Origin: Sarcomyxa edulis
Lineage: Eukaryota > Basidiomycota > Agaricomycetes > Agaricales > Mycenaceae
Direction: 5' to 3'
NCBI GenBank assembly: GCA_009761415.1
Contig: QUOL01000004.1
Span: 372,001 to 436,000 of the forward strand
DNA: 64,000 nucleotides
Positions 1-10,799 of the stretch are shown piece after piece. The first letter of the stretch is position 1. Every line of letters starts with the position of its first letter. The notes beneath the pieces are model-generated. The model worked only from the letters and a program-made list of their open reading frames with translations, searched no databases and had not been told where the DNA came from. The position numbers and the translations under genes are program-made.

Positions 1-91
1 AAGAGAACGTTGGTGTAGGTGTTACCTTGGATGCGAGACGATATTTGGGAATCGGCTCTGTGCCGTAGCGCGCACCGTACGAATGAGACAT
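1..91 (-). CDS. Glutamate decarboxylase, N-terminal exon (partial at left edge)
   Basis: The reverse strand opens with an ATG at 91-89. It reads 22 codons (MSHSYGARYGTEPIPKYRLA and two more) up to a GTAACA donor at 25-24, and the rest of the gene lies outside the window. The Y-G-x-R-Y...E-P-I-P-K-Y-R-L pattern matches the conserved N-terminal segment of fungal PLP-dependent glutamate decarboxylases, which convert glutamate to GABA in the cytosol. That segment precedes the catalytic domain, so no catalytic residue is visible here. The exon ends in phase 0. It is divergently arranged with the isochorismatase-family gene, sharing a roughly 470-base intergenic region. The call rests on one short motif and is moderate. 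Confidence 0.6.
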   Translation of the reverse strand, partial: MSHSYGARYGTEPIPKYRLASKVTPTPTFS

Positions 92-564
92 GGTATCAGG
101 GTCAGACTTGGTAAGAGCACGATAGTGGCTTTTCTTGTCCTGTGGTCAAGCACGTCAGATGATTTGTGAAGTTAAAGGACGCGAAAGGCATACCAAGGCA
201 TCGTGGACGAGGTGGTCGGCGTTGATGTGCTATGAGGCCGATATGGTCAGCATGAAACATGAGTGAGATCGGAGGATGGTATACCTTTGAGAGAGACATG
301 ATGGTAAGAGGGAAAGATGGGAATGAGGACCATGGTGACGCGTCGAGAACTTATAGAAAACCAGGAGCAGGAAATTGGGCCATATCATATTTTTGTGTTA
401 TTTTTGATCATCCGTTATGTCATCGCTATTTCTGTACTGGAGCTATAAATAGCATCACCTACATCGTCCGGACCCGCTCCTCCAATTGCAAGTTCGTCGG
501 CTGCGTACGTACTTCCAGCATACTTCCAGCGTACTTCTTCATTGCGAACCACTAGAATAGAACC
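92..564. promoter_or_regulatory. Divergent intergenic promoter region with a TATA-like box
   Basis: This stretch separates two gene starts on opposite strands. A TATA-like TATAAATAG lies at 444-452, about 113 bases before the ATG at 565, a plausible fungal core-promoter distance. Open frames in the interval resemble no protein I recognise. Confidence 0.45.
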
Positions 565-1306
565 ATGCCTTCGCGTCCGTATAGTTGGCCACACAATGGC
601 TCATTCTCACCCAAGGACACTGCTCTTGTAATTATCGATATGCAGAATGATTGCGAGTCACCAGATCTCTCAAGCCAAACCACCGTGTATTTCTGACGTT
701 TTATATCTAGTTTGCGCGCCTGGAGGTTATCTTGATCAACAAGGATACGACCTCGCGTCCTCGCAGGCCGCTATTCCTCACATAAAGACGTTATTGGATA
801 CCTTCCGTCTCGCAGGATTTCCTATATTCCATACCAGAGAAGGACACAGATCAGATCTTTCCGATCTCTCAACTAGAGAGCTTTTTCGATCCCGGAATAA
901 CCCCAGTGGGTTAGGCATCGGAGACCAAGGTCCACTAGGACGGCTACTCATCAGAGGGGAGATTGGTCATGATATCATACCTGAGTTATACCCTTTGCCC
1001 GGAGAGCCAGTGATCGACAAACCCGGAAAATCCGCCTTCACATACACCGATTTTGAGCTCCTGCTCAAGGTCAGAAACGTCCGCAATATCGTCATCTGTG
1101 GGCTCACCACCGATGTCTGCGTGAGTTCGACGATGAGGGAGGCAAACGACCGTGGATACGATTGCTTACTCGTCTCTAATGCGTGTGGGGCCACTGTCGG
1201 AGAGCTACACAATGCCGCAGTACAGATGATGGAAACGGAGGGAGGAATATTTGGAGCAACGGTGGATACGGCTGCAGAAGTGGTGAAAATGACTGGGAGT
1301 GCCTGA
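565..1306 (+). CDS. Isochorismatase-family cysteine hydrolase (RutB/biuret hydrolase-like)
   Basis: Two exons, 565-652 and 711-1306, encode 227 residues. Joining them restores the family motif VIIDMQNDFCAPGGY, whose Asp is the first catalytic residue. The catalytic Lys lies in DKPGKSAF and the nucleophilic Cys in GLTTDVCVSSTMREANDRG. Length and motif spacing fit isochorismatase-like amidohydrolases. The RSDLSDL...LFRSRNNPSG segment is closest to ureidoacrylate/biuret-type members, so the likely reaction is hydrolysis of a C-N bond in a small amide, in the cytosol. The only intron begins with GC rather than GT (GCGAGT...CTAG) and has a CTGAC branch site. The GT alternative at 657 breaks the frame. 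The exact substrate cannot be read from sequence. Confidence 0.9.
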
Positions 1307-1508
1307 AATGATTAGGCGATGGGATGTACTTGCAGTACGATGTACGACGACCTCAACAAATTCATTACGGCGAAAGGAGACACATGTGCAGCCATACATC
1401 GGTGATGCTACTAACCGGGTATTCCTTCGAAACCTGATACAACGGTGTCGTTCATATGCCACATTCATTAACATAAACTACCGTACGTACTTAAAAAAAG
1501 TTCTATAA

Positions 1509-2606
1509 TCATAAATTGTGGAATTCCTTGATGGAGATCCAACGATGGCCTTCCCATAGGTGGTTTGAACTCCCAGCCGCATTCTCACCCTCAAGCTCTT
1601 TGTTGGCCACGACGTCCCAACCAGAGCTACCACAACCCGCGGCGACTAACGGCATCATAACGTTCAGATGAGCGGCATGCGGACCGGGCATCTCATCCAC
1701 AAATGCCATCGGTGCTCGGTCTCCGTACATCTCGCCAATTTCCAGCAAGGTTTTACGGTCTCCCTGGATTCGGAATATAGAGTTTTCGAGTCGAGATGGG
1801 GGAAGGGTCGTCAAGACATGGGCAACAAATCCTGTAGAATGAAGCCAGTCAGAATGACTTGTGGCGGATCCGGGACGATAAGACGCTCACCAGCCATGTC
1901 AGCAATGCATGTCCATGAGATAGGCCTGTCACCCGGTCCTAAAATATTGACCTTGCCGTTATCGACTATCGCCAATATCGCTGGAAGCCAATCGGTCCAA
2001 AGACCGATCTAAAAATGACAGAGCTCAATGAACTGCACGAAATGGTCGTAGAGATATACTCACGTAGAATCTGGTTGTGGGCAAACCGATGGTCTTCAGA
2101 TATTCTAACGGAGGGAAATAGATGTATTCAGTAATGCGACAAGGAAAGTCTTGCGTGACAGCGCTCACCGACTAAGAGATTCTTTGATCCCAGAAGGCCT
2201 GGTTGCATATGGCCATCGGTGGGCATTCCAAATTCGGATGGAGCGAACAACTTCACTCCAGCTTTCTTGGCCGCATCTCCCAGTGCTGGCTGCACGGCGT
2301 AGCCGCCTGGAGTGTGTGGCACAGTGGAGATGACGACTTCGACGTTGTGTTCCTTGAGCAGTGACGCGACGGCATCGACGTCGTGTAGATCAGCAGTCGC
2401 TCTCTTCGCCCCTGCAGGAAGGATTCTCTTGTAGCCTGGACGCGTCAAAGCTAAGACGGACACGTCCTTGGCGAGGAGGCTTTCGATGATGGGTATCCCG
2501 ATGTTACCTATGAAAGAGAATTCGTCAACAAAATCGTGAGATTGAGGGCCAGAGGTAGGGAACTCCTACCTGGGCTGATGACAGCAAAAGAAGTGTAGGA
2601 GGACAT
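1509..2606 (-). CDS. NmrA-like / isoflavone reductase-like NAD(P)-binding protein
   Basis: Five exons (2606-2570, 2507-2169, 2104-2064, 2008-1891, 1831-1509) give 285 residues in frame. The N-terminus carries a Rossmann-type glycine pattern (VISPGNIGIPIIESLL), followed by FAPSEFGMPTDG and GLPTTRFYIGLWTDWLP, the order seen in the NmrA/isoflavone-reductase family of atypical short-chain dehydrogenases. Members bind NADP(H) and act either as small-molecule reductases or as redox-sensing regulators. Nothing here separates those roles. It is convergent with the isochorismatase-family gene (about 200 bases between stops), with no evident shared pathway. Confidence 0.85.
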
Positions 2607-3862
2607 TGTGGTCGTGGTGAAGTTTTAAGAAGGCTAAGTCAACCTTATATAGGGGGAGAGTTCGGGAACTAAACCAAAGATAGGTAGGGCGTGTCTAGTC
2701 ACACTATGCTTCCGTGTAAGCCGTAGTCTCGGACGCATTTTGACTCTCGCCTCTTCACCTTACAATAGGGGATCGAGAGGAACCGTCAGGAAATTGTACC
2801 TAGTAGTGCGAATCTCATGACAATATGTTTCTGTCATCCGGTGAGGCCATGTCCGTGGCCTCTTGCCCGATGCCGACTCGGATGTGGGCGACAACAAGGG
2901 GGGGGGGGGGGGGGTTCGCTTTAATATGTATATTCGGTTCCTGTCTTGAGGACTATGGTCATCTGCTGGGAGACCCGAGGATGCTAAGTGAAGAGACCGA
3001 CTGAGGTACCATCGGAGTTTCTCTGGGTAAGAAAGAGGGTTTCGTATACCCATCCATATGAGAATGCCATGATATCAGAGCTTCGGACTTCAGCGAAAGG
3101 CTGAGTGGAGTCAGTATTAGTTAATTAGGTACCCACCTATAGTACCTCCGGGAGCGCAGAACCTAGTCATAGATACGGATATGTTGTAACTGCGGCGTGG
3201 ATACAAGGTTGAAATCAAGGAAGCGTCGGTAGTGCCCTGACAGCTTGAGACCGAAGGCCGTCAGTTATTGTTCTGAGACTTCGGGAAGCCATGAAGACCC
3301 CGGATTAACGGATATTATCAGAGTTATCTGTACACGGCGTATTGTGATAGAGGAGCAGTAGAAGGAGATTGGGCGGACGAATTCGGATGAGTGGCCAGGC
3401 TTGAAAACATGCGTGAGATAATGCCGAGCAATCTTTAACAGCAGCCAGGGTAAATTAAGCCCTCGTCTCGACCAAGTATGGCGAGTGCCCTATTCGAAGA
3501 TTGATATAACATTTATCTTGAGACATAAGCATATAAGACATATCTGTGTAAAGGGGGAAATTATCAGATATGAACAGCATGGACTCCAGGTATGGGCTTC
3601 TTTGTAAAGCTGTCGCAGGTGACCTCGGGCCCGAAGGTAGCACGCCGTACCGCTGCTCTTCGAAGTTCTAGAGATACACGAAAGACGGACGGCCACAAGC
3701 CTGGTCTGTAGACTGGCAGAAGTGTACAACAAGGTTCAGGTGGAAGTTGGCAAAAAGCTCCGATCATTTTCAGAATTTCAAACTCAACGCGACGCGTTTT
3801 CCGTCAACGCGCTTTCAAGTTGCACACTCCCATGAACGTTGCCTGACCATCGAGCAGCTCCA
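2607..3862. other. Gene-free intergenic region between NmrA-like gene and POL31
   Basis: I see no supported gene in these 1.25 kb. It contains a 17-base G homopolymer at 2898-2914 and scattered short open frames with no recognisable motif. The final 80 bases hold the POL31 promoter with an ACGCGT box at 3792-3797. Confidence 0.5.
3792..3797 (+). promoter_or_regulatory. MluI cell-cycle box (ACGCGT) upstream of POL31
   Basis: An exact ACGCGT lies about 65 bases before the first ATG of the DNA polymerase delta subunit gene, flanked by further CGCG cores at 3787 and 3808. In fungi this hexamer is the MBF binding site that drives G1/S transcription of replication genes. Binding here is inferred. 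Confidence 0.5.
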
Positions 3863-5887
3863 ATGACCGGAATCACCCAAATGTCCGTCTCGTATCTCCG
3901 ATATGTGGATATATGGCGCATCTAACGTTATCACTTCGATAGATCAATCCCCGCGACACTCCCGACTCGTATCGACACTACCATCCTTCCGCCGTCAGAA
4001 AATGTCCCCTCCTTTCTGATCAATCGCAGTAATAAGTCATATAAGCACCAGTATGCCAACATATACTTCGTACGGCTGCGAATACTGAGAGACTTCGTGG
4101 AGGACCGAGCAGCTAAAAGATGGAAGGGTGTCGCAGGTGCGTTTCAATATCCCTCGCTCTCTAACCCATTTTAACCACCTCCACCTGATGTCAAGGTAAT
4201 CCGATTCTGGTACCTCGCGTTCTGGAAGTTGTCAAATCTCAGTTATGCTATATCGTTGGCACCGTTTATATGGACATGCCACTGAAGCCAAACGTTATGG
4301 AAGATATCGCCCGAGATGTATGTCCTCTTTTCGCTTCGTTCATTCCGCGTCGGTGAGACGGTAGATCCTTTAGCGTTCTATACCAGCGCCGCCACCACCT
4401 CCTAAGTTCTACTCCCCGGACGACAACGTTATGCTTGAAGACGAATCGGGTCGTATCAAACTCGTAGGAGAACGCGTCAAGAGCGCGAAGCTTGTTACAG
4501 GCGTTATTCTCGGTGCTTTGGGTATCGAGACACCCAATGGGGAGTTCGAAGTGGTGGACTTATGCTATGCAGGAATGGCGCCGCAAGTCCCCTCTAGCCT
4601 CGAAGAGGATCTAGAAAGAATGGAGGTCGACGGTATGCCATTTGTGTTCCTATTCTCATAAACTTTAATAAGTCTCATCGTGACGAAAATAGAGGATATC
4701 AGTATATCGAACGCCACTACACAGGCGTCTTCGGACGAATGGATAGCTGTAGTATCAGGCCTAGATATTGGCTCACAGTCATCGCCCGATGCACAGATAC
4801 AGATGCTGGTGGAGTATCTGACTGGAGAGGAAGGTGGTATCGATGAACAAATCTCAGCAGCACAGATATCACGACTAATTATCGCAGGGAATTCCCTGGC
4901 TCCGGTGATTGTGAATACCAAGGGCGAGAATGGTATAAATGGAGAGGACAAAAAGCCTGTAAAGTGACCATCTTACACACTGAAGACTATATGTTGATGT
5001 GCCTTCCAGCGCCGATATGGTTATGATTCTACGTCATTCTCCGCCCACCCTATTCTTACACTGTCTGCGCATCTCCTTGATATTGGCCGTGTCATGCCTA
5101 TCCACATTCTACCTGGCGAAACCGATCCCTCAGGAACAATCCTTCCTCAGCAACCATTTCCTCGCGCCATGTTTGGCTCCGTTTCCTCCTTCCCGACATT
5201 TACATGCGAAACAAATCCTACTCATATACGGATAGGTTGTGGTTCACAACCCCATGATACCAGTACCTCTGGATCTCATCCAACTCTATCACGGACGCTT
5301 CTCGTCAATTCTGGACAACCATTGAATGATATGTTCAAATACTTGCCTACTCCTCCGATTACCCGACTTTCTATCTTGGAATCTACACTCAGATGGCGGC
5401 ACATGGCCCCCACAGCACCTGATACGCTATGGTGCCACCCTTATTTCGCGTCGGATCCTTTCTTGATAACGGAAACACCGGACCTGTACATCGTTGGTGG
5501 ACAGCCGCGATTTGGGACTAGGCTGGTCGTTGATGGAAATTCTGAGGATGAGCCAAAAGGAGTCGAGGATGGGAAAAGCGACTATGGAAAGAATAGACGT
5601 TGTCGACTTATATTGGTGCCTAGATTCTCAGAAACGGGAGTATTGGTTGTCGTCAATATGCGGACACTGGATGTGAAGACTGTGCGGTTCGCGGTAGAAG
5701 GGATGTCAGGGGATTTACAAAACGGGATCAAAGGTGCTTCAGACGGTGGTTTTATAAGAAACGTACTCAACATACATTTCTTACAGATGATCCATCTGTT
5801 CTGTCGCCTAGTGAAGTGACAAAAGAGTCGACTCTTTCCGCCCCTGAAAGTTCTGTTTCGTTTGGCCAAAGTTCTCTTGATAGTTAG
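3863..5887 (+). CDS. POL31: DNA polymerase delta small (B) subunit, POL31/Cdc1/POLD2
   Basis: Exons 3863-3891, 3943-4136, 4196-4317, 4374-4632, 4693-4958 and 5010-5745, with a probable last exon at 5787-5887. Diagnostic segments in order are HQYANIYFVRL, an OB-fold piece with VGTVYMDMPLKPNV and LEDESGRIKLVGERV, then the inactive phosphoesterase fold (WIAVVSGLDIGS, RLIIAGNSLAP, IHILPGETDPSG, LWCHPYF, RTLDVKTVRF). This subunit links Pol delta's catalytic chain to its accessory subunits during lagging-strand synthesis in the nucleus. An in-frame second ATG at 3881 is an alternative start. At the 3' end, reading through gives a hydrophobic tail stopping at 5819; removing a 41-base intron (5746-5786) gives a Ser/Glu-rich tail ending at 5887, which I prefer. 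Confidence 0.9.
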
Positions 5888-6061
5888 GATCGCGAAGTTG
5901 CGAAGGCCTTGCATGTTTTTCACTGTACCTGTTGTTAATGTTTCAAATATATGTATTACTAGGACTATGACTGTCGATACAGTGGGATAAAGATGGGTAG
6001 AAGTAGTAGGTATAAGTACATGTGAGGGCAACGGTACAGGGGGTGAGAGAAAGAGCATGTT

Positions 6062-6820
6062 CTATTCATCCCATTGCATGACTGACGGTACCCAGTACGC
6101 AGTCCCACATTGCTCGTCTTGTTCGTCCAGCCAGCAGAGTCCGTCGCGAAGAAGCATGTTACTCAACGCTGTCCGGGCACGATCTCGAGTCCATCCTCGT
6201 CTAGCCACCAGTAAATCTTCGACAACTCTTCCCCCTTCTTCCTGAGCTATCGCAAGCACAGCAGCCTGATCCTCATCGAGCTCCTTCACCACACTTCTTA
6301 CCATCTTCCTTCCACCTATCTCAACAACTTGATATCCAGCTCCAAGCGGTTGAAGTGTCTTGATACTTCGCGTCACATCATCCTCAGTTATAACTCCTTC
6401 GCCTTCACTCACACCTCTCAGCTTACTGAGGATCCTCACCAACTCCGTCATCTCTATCAAGCCGCCGTTCCGCTCTCGGGTGCTCACGCATACGTCAACT
6501 ATCTGCACGCCAAGTTCATACTGCCAATCCCCCAGTCCAAGCATCTCCGCCCACCAGCCTCCTTTTCTCGGACCTGCAAGAGGATCAACGCCGATTGACG
6601 AGCACATTTGTTGGAATGCATATCTGAATGCTGGATCACGTCGAATGGATTCGCGATGGGTTGCGGCGAAATGAGCTAACGCAGTCCGGAATTGATTGAG
6701 TTGGGAGTGAAGATGCTCGACTTGGTTCTGGGACAAGGTTGTAGATAGCTCTGCAAAAGAGCGTTTGGATTGTTCATGCCTTTCAAAGGCTGCCAGACCG
6801 ACACCGCCCAGTCGATGCAT
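6062..6820 (-). CDS. SNF8: ESCRT-II subunit SNF8/VPS22 (EAP30)
   Basis: A single uninterrupted frame of 252 residues from the ATG at 6820-6818. The same frame stays open upstream, but the family start is M-H-R-x-G-V-G-L-A-A-F, seen here as MHRLGGVGLAAF. Family landmarks follow: a helical hairpin, AFQQMCSSIGVDPLAGPRKG, WWAEMLGLGDWQYELGVQIV, a first winged helix with RNGGLIEMTEL, and a second ending GLCWLDEQ and YWVPSV. SNF8 forms ESCRT-II with VPS25 and VPS36 and sorts ubiquitinated membrane proteins into multivesicular bodies. Length matches the family (about 250). It is one of the few intronless genes in the window. It is convergent with POL31. Confidence 0.93.
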   Translation of the reverse strand: MHRLGGVGLAAFERHEQSKRSFAELSTTLSQNQVEHLHSQLNQFRTALAHFAATHRESIRRDPAFRYAFQQMCSSIGVDPLAGPRKGGWWAEMLGLGDWQYELGVQIVDVCVSTRERNGGLIEMTELVRILSKLRGVSEGEGVITEDDVTRSIKTLQPLGAGYQVVEIGGRKMVRSVVKELDEDQAAVLAIAQEEGGRVVEDLLVARRGWTRDRARTALSNMLLRDGLCWLDEQDEQCGTAYWVPSVMQWDE

Positions 6821-6964
6821 GAGCGTTCTCCAGATACGAGATGACTGCCAAGAATAGCATGGCGGCCGGCCATGTGCTCCCGACTCCCGAATCAGAGGCC
6901 GGGCACCTTGGTCCTCATCAGAAAAGTCGAAGTTGCGACTCAACAACTCAAAACTGGCGGTCAA

Positions 6965-9534
6965 CGCCCTCGATCAAGCCTCAATAGATCCGAAGTCGCT
7001 GCAATTCATCTTACATGGGCGCCAGAGCATGCACGTTGCAACGTTGTTCAGGTAAGTTCGAAAACTATGAATGCAAGTGCGTCTTTCTTCAATGTTCGGA
7101 GCTTAGAGTGAACTACTTAACAGACAGCTGCTTTTGATTCAGTGTCTAACCTTGCAAAGAGCAAGGTTCCACCGAGGATCTCCATGACAGAGAGATTGCT
7201 CCAGTAACATGGCCGCCATTCACGTTCGAATCTTCCACTCGACCTTCTGGTCTTTCCCAGACTAAACGGCTCTTAACGGCATGAAAAGCGCCGCTGAGAG
7301 CGCTGAGCTTCGGAGACCATCCAGATGGAGCACACAGTGCGCACATCTGTTCCCGATGTACATGCATCACATCAATCGAGCTATCCGGAGTTGACGCGCC
7401 TTGTTCGAGGACACGGTGGCATGTCATTCTGTCTCTTACTATCATTTGCGGGGTCTTTCAAACCTAAATCGGGTTTCAAAATTCACAAAATATTCTGTAT
7501 CTCTTTCCACAACAAAGCAATAAATCATAGGCTTCTTGAGAGTGTGCATATAGACCATATATATACGACTGTGAGCTTAGCACATCTAAATCTGAAGTGT
7601 GGAAAGGGCAGAGCATAGAAATGTGTCGATAGAGGCCAGTTTCAGAACTGGTAATTCCAAGATCTTGAGGACCAGACGTTCTGGTAAAATACAACAAAGG
7701 ATAGGGCACAATGATGGGCATCCTTGGCTGTGTATCTACTACCCCGATTCTGGATATGTGCCCTGCAAGTCGTTGAATGTGCAAAAAGGAGGTCAAGTTG
7801 CAAAATGGACGTGACATCAGGGAAAGGGTGATTCAATCTCCGCTTGCATCACAGGCGCGTCGCGTCTTGCCGGCTTTTCAAAGCTCTCCTCGCTGAGATC
7901 CTCTAGTGGCAGGCCATTTGTGGGTGTCGGTTGCTGGCCGTGCCCAAATGAAAATGGCCCGCTCAAAGAGATCTAAAGTTGAAGCCTCTCTAGATGAAGA
8001 CACTCTCATTGAATTCATGATTCCCGGTGTGATCCCTCTACCTTATTTTACTTACATCACTTTTTGACCCTACCGTATACTCATTATACTCATATAGTCT
8101 CACTAGTATGGATATTTGTAGCTCTAGTCATAACAATTGTGTCCTTTTGTCGCCTCTTGACCTTCAAACTTAGGCTTTGAAACTCGCGATGCCAGATGCC
8201 GAGCTCATCCGTGGCGGAGTCAGAAATTAGAGGAGCGTCACATATGTGACGGATTTTGAAAAACTGCATTTGGTGTAAGCAAATGTCTCCTCGACACGCG
8301 GAATTCATCCGACTTCATAACCACTTCGAAAAAAAATAGACAAAAATCTGGGTCTGATAGAATGGATGTTATACTACTGCTCTGTCAAGGAATTACCCCA
8401 AAATGTGTTGTGGTAGCCAATCTAGACGCTACTTCGTGAAATTTTTGAAAGACCCCGCTAATGATAGTACTGTCAGGACCATATTTGTTACCCTGAATAA
8501 TCACGCTAGCCGTGAGAACCAATATCAAACGGCAAGCCTGCCGACGCTGCAACATTGCACTTGAGAAAGTTTGCCCATATGAAACCCCGAAATCCCCGTG
8601 CCTTTTGTTACGCTATGCCAGAGACGGAAGGGCGTGGAAGCCTCGAAGTCACATGTTCAATAGGACGGAAGACTTCAAGGTCAGTCCGTTTACTGATAGT
8701 TTCCTAATCGATATGGTAAGTTCCCAAGCCAAGAATCCATTTTTGCCTACTCTGACTTATCCTTGATGTAGGCTTATTTCCATCCCGCAGCACCTGCTAA
8801 ATGGAAGAGACGACCTGTGCTACCTATGCCTCGATCAAACCTGTACTACAAAATGTCATCTCGATCATCGATGAATGTTAAAGCCTTCCGATTGAACAGA
8901 AGGCTCAGATCTCATGTATAATGCAATTTTCTCGGTCTATATAACTACTTCGTTCGGAACTTGATTGTCTTCGAGCAGTCTGTACTCCAAACCACTTTCG
9001 AATGCGTTCGCTGAGTCGTCTTCATCGACATACGTATCAGCAACGGCAGGCGAAGCTTGGGAGAAAACTGCTTGGCTATTGAGTATCCCGGTGCTTGTCA
9101 TTTCTCATGCTCTTAAATATAGTCCTGATTTCCCAACGGCTATTTCAGTGTGGAGCGCGCGAACACGAGAATGGTGTACAATCCATTCCATCCCATCCAT
9201 GTCAAAAAGGCATGGCGTGAATGGTAACAAAGCATCCAATGATCTCGACGTATTTTGAGTGTAGATCTAAGATCCGGGCTCGATCAGCCTTCGGTTTTAG
9301 GTACGTACCTCATCTCCTTTGCATGCGGGTCGGTGAGAATGAATTACTTGTATATGGGATCTTTTACACTGACATGCCCCTTCTTTCAGGTTTGATGTTC
9401 AACTTGTGCGAGGCAAATATACCTCTCCGCAGTTTTCTAATCTATCCCAACTCTTTATTAAGCTCTCGCGTCTCAGGTTTCTAATACCCCTCCCAGGTTT
9501 TCACGTCTGTAACTCGCCTCTCCTAACGAGTACC
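6965..9534. other. Gene-poor intergenic stretch
   Basis: About 2.5 kb with only short unrelated open frames on both strands. None carries a motif I recognise, none joins to neighbours through convincing splice sites, and I saw no tRNA, terminal repeat or satellite. The last 100 bases serve as promoter and leader of the cupredoxin gene. Decayed coding or a non-coding transcript cannot be excluded. Confidence 0.5.
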
Positions 9535-10521
9535 ATGATTTTCACGGCCGCCCTCACTCTTGCCATTCTCCCCGCGTATGTCTCTGCTCAGGCATATGGC
9601 GCTCCTCCAAACAATCCCGCTCCCGCGACCACCACCTCAGCAGCTGCAGTCTCTGTCCCTTCAGCACCCGCGGATACCCCAGGACACATGAATGTTTGTG
9701 TTAAATTCGAGCCAAATTCTCTACTGTCACTGACAGCTATCTTTTGAAGATTGATGTAGGGTTCCAAGGTGGTTTCACATTCCATCCCAGCAACATAAGC
9801 GCTCCCAATGGAACCTTGGTGACGTTTTGGATACCCAAGTAAGTCCAGGTGTTTCTCGACTTCTAGATGCCGGACTGAGTTCTGTCTCAATTAGCCCAGG
9901 ATATGATCACTCAGTGACTCAGTCCTCGTTTGCAGCACCCTGCACCTACCTAGCAGCTACTAGCAACACGTCTGCCGGTTTTGATTCTGGTCTAGTAAAT
10001 TCTGCCACATTTACCATCAACATCACCGATGACACGCAACGTACGTGTCGACATCCCATATCTATATGCGCAGAGCACTCAACACCACTTTATTTAGCCA
10101 TCTGGTTCCACTGCAAACAAATTGATCATTGTGAGTGTACGGGCTACTGCTTATTTAACGTGACTAATATATTGCTCTTGTAGGTGGAATGGGCATGGTG
10201 GGATCGATCAACGCCCCGGCATCAGGGTCCAACACTTTCGATGCCTTCCAAGCTGCTGCCGTTGCAATTGGAACAAATGAGGTCACGGTAAGCCACAATC
10301 ATATCGGTGGCAAGGACTTCACGATACTAAACCTGAAGTGACAGGAAACTGACTCAGGAGCGGTGACTGGTGGTGTGAATGCTCTCGCTACTGCCGCACC
10401 CACCAACGATGTTACTACCGCCACCGGTGGGAGTAGCGGGAGCAGCTCTGACGGCATCAAAGTAGCAAGCAATACTGGCATAATCTTGATGGTTGCCGCT
10501 GTCATTGTTGCCTTGGTCTGA
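9535..10521 (+). CDS. Secreted cupredoxin-domain protein, probably GPI-anchored
   Basis: Six exons (9535-9693, 9750-9838, 9895-10040, 10098-10130, 10184-10287, 10345-10521) give 235 residues. A signal peptide (MIFTAALTLAILPAYVSAQ) precedes an Ala/Pro/Thr linker. The cupredoxin fold shows GFQGGFTFHPSNISAPNGT, then copper-ligand positions DHSVTQSSF (His), WFHC (Cys), DHC (His) and GMGM (Met). A Ser/Thr/Gly-rich stretch and a hydrophobic C-terminal tail (TGIILMVAAVIVALV) indicate a GPI-anchor signal. Such plastocyanin-like proteins sit on the fungal cell surface. With all four type-1 copper ligands kept, metal binding is plausible. The biological role in this family is poorly known. The small 33-base exon 4 carries the Cys and first part of the second His motif. 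Confidence 0.85.
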
Positions 10522-10799
10522 TGAGGAGGTTCAATATCTAGACTGCTTGGTACTATAATCTGCTGCACGTATTGGACTGTAGATATCACCGTTCGGTAGT
10601 AATTCATGATGCTTTGCCTCTGGAATAAAAACTGGACGCGTAGTCAACGCGTAGCTGAATACTACCTTCTACTTGCGGGCTGTTCCACGTGGCGACGTGC
10701 CTGTGATCGTTCTGAGCAAGTTCTGAGCGGCACTCAGCACAGCTTTTCAACATCTCATCGTCCCTCTCTTACTGGCAGTGTACCTCTGCAATATCTCGA

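Noticed and set aside
8512..8766. Cys/Arg-containing frame that could be a zinc-cluster remnant
   Set aside because: Only scattered Cys without the Zn2Cys6 spacing.
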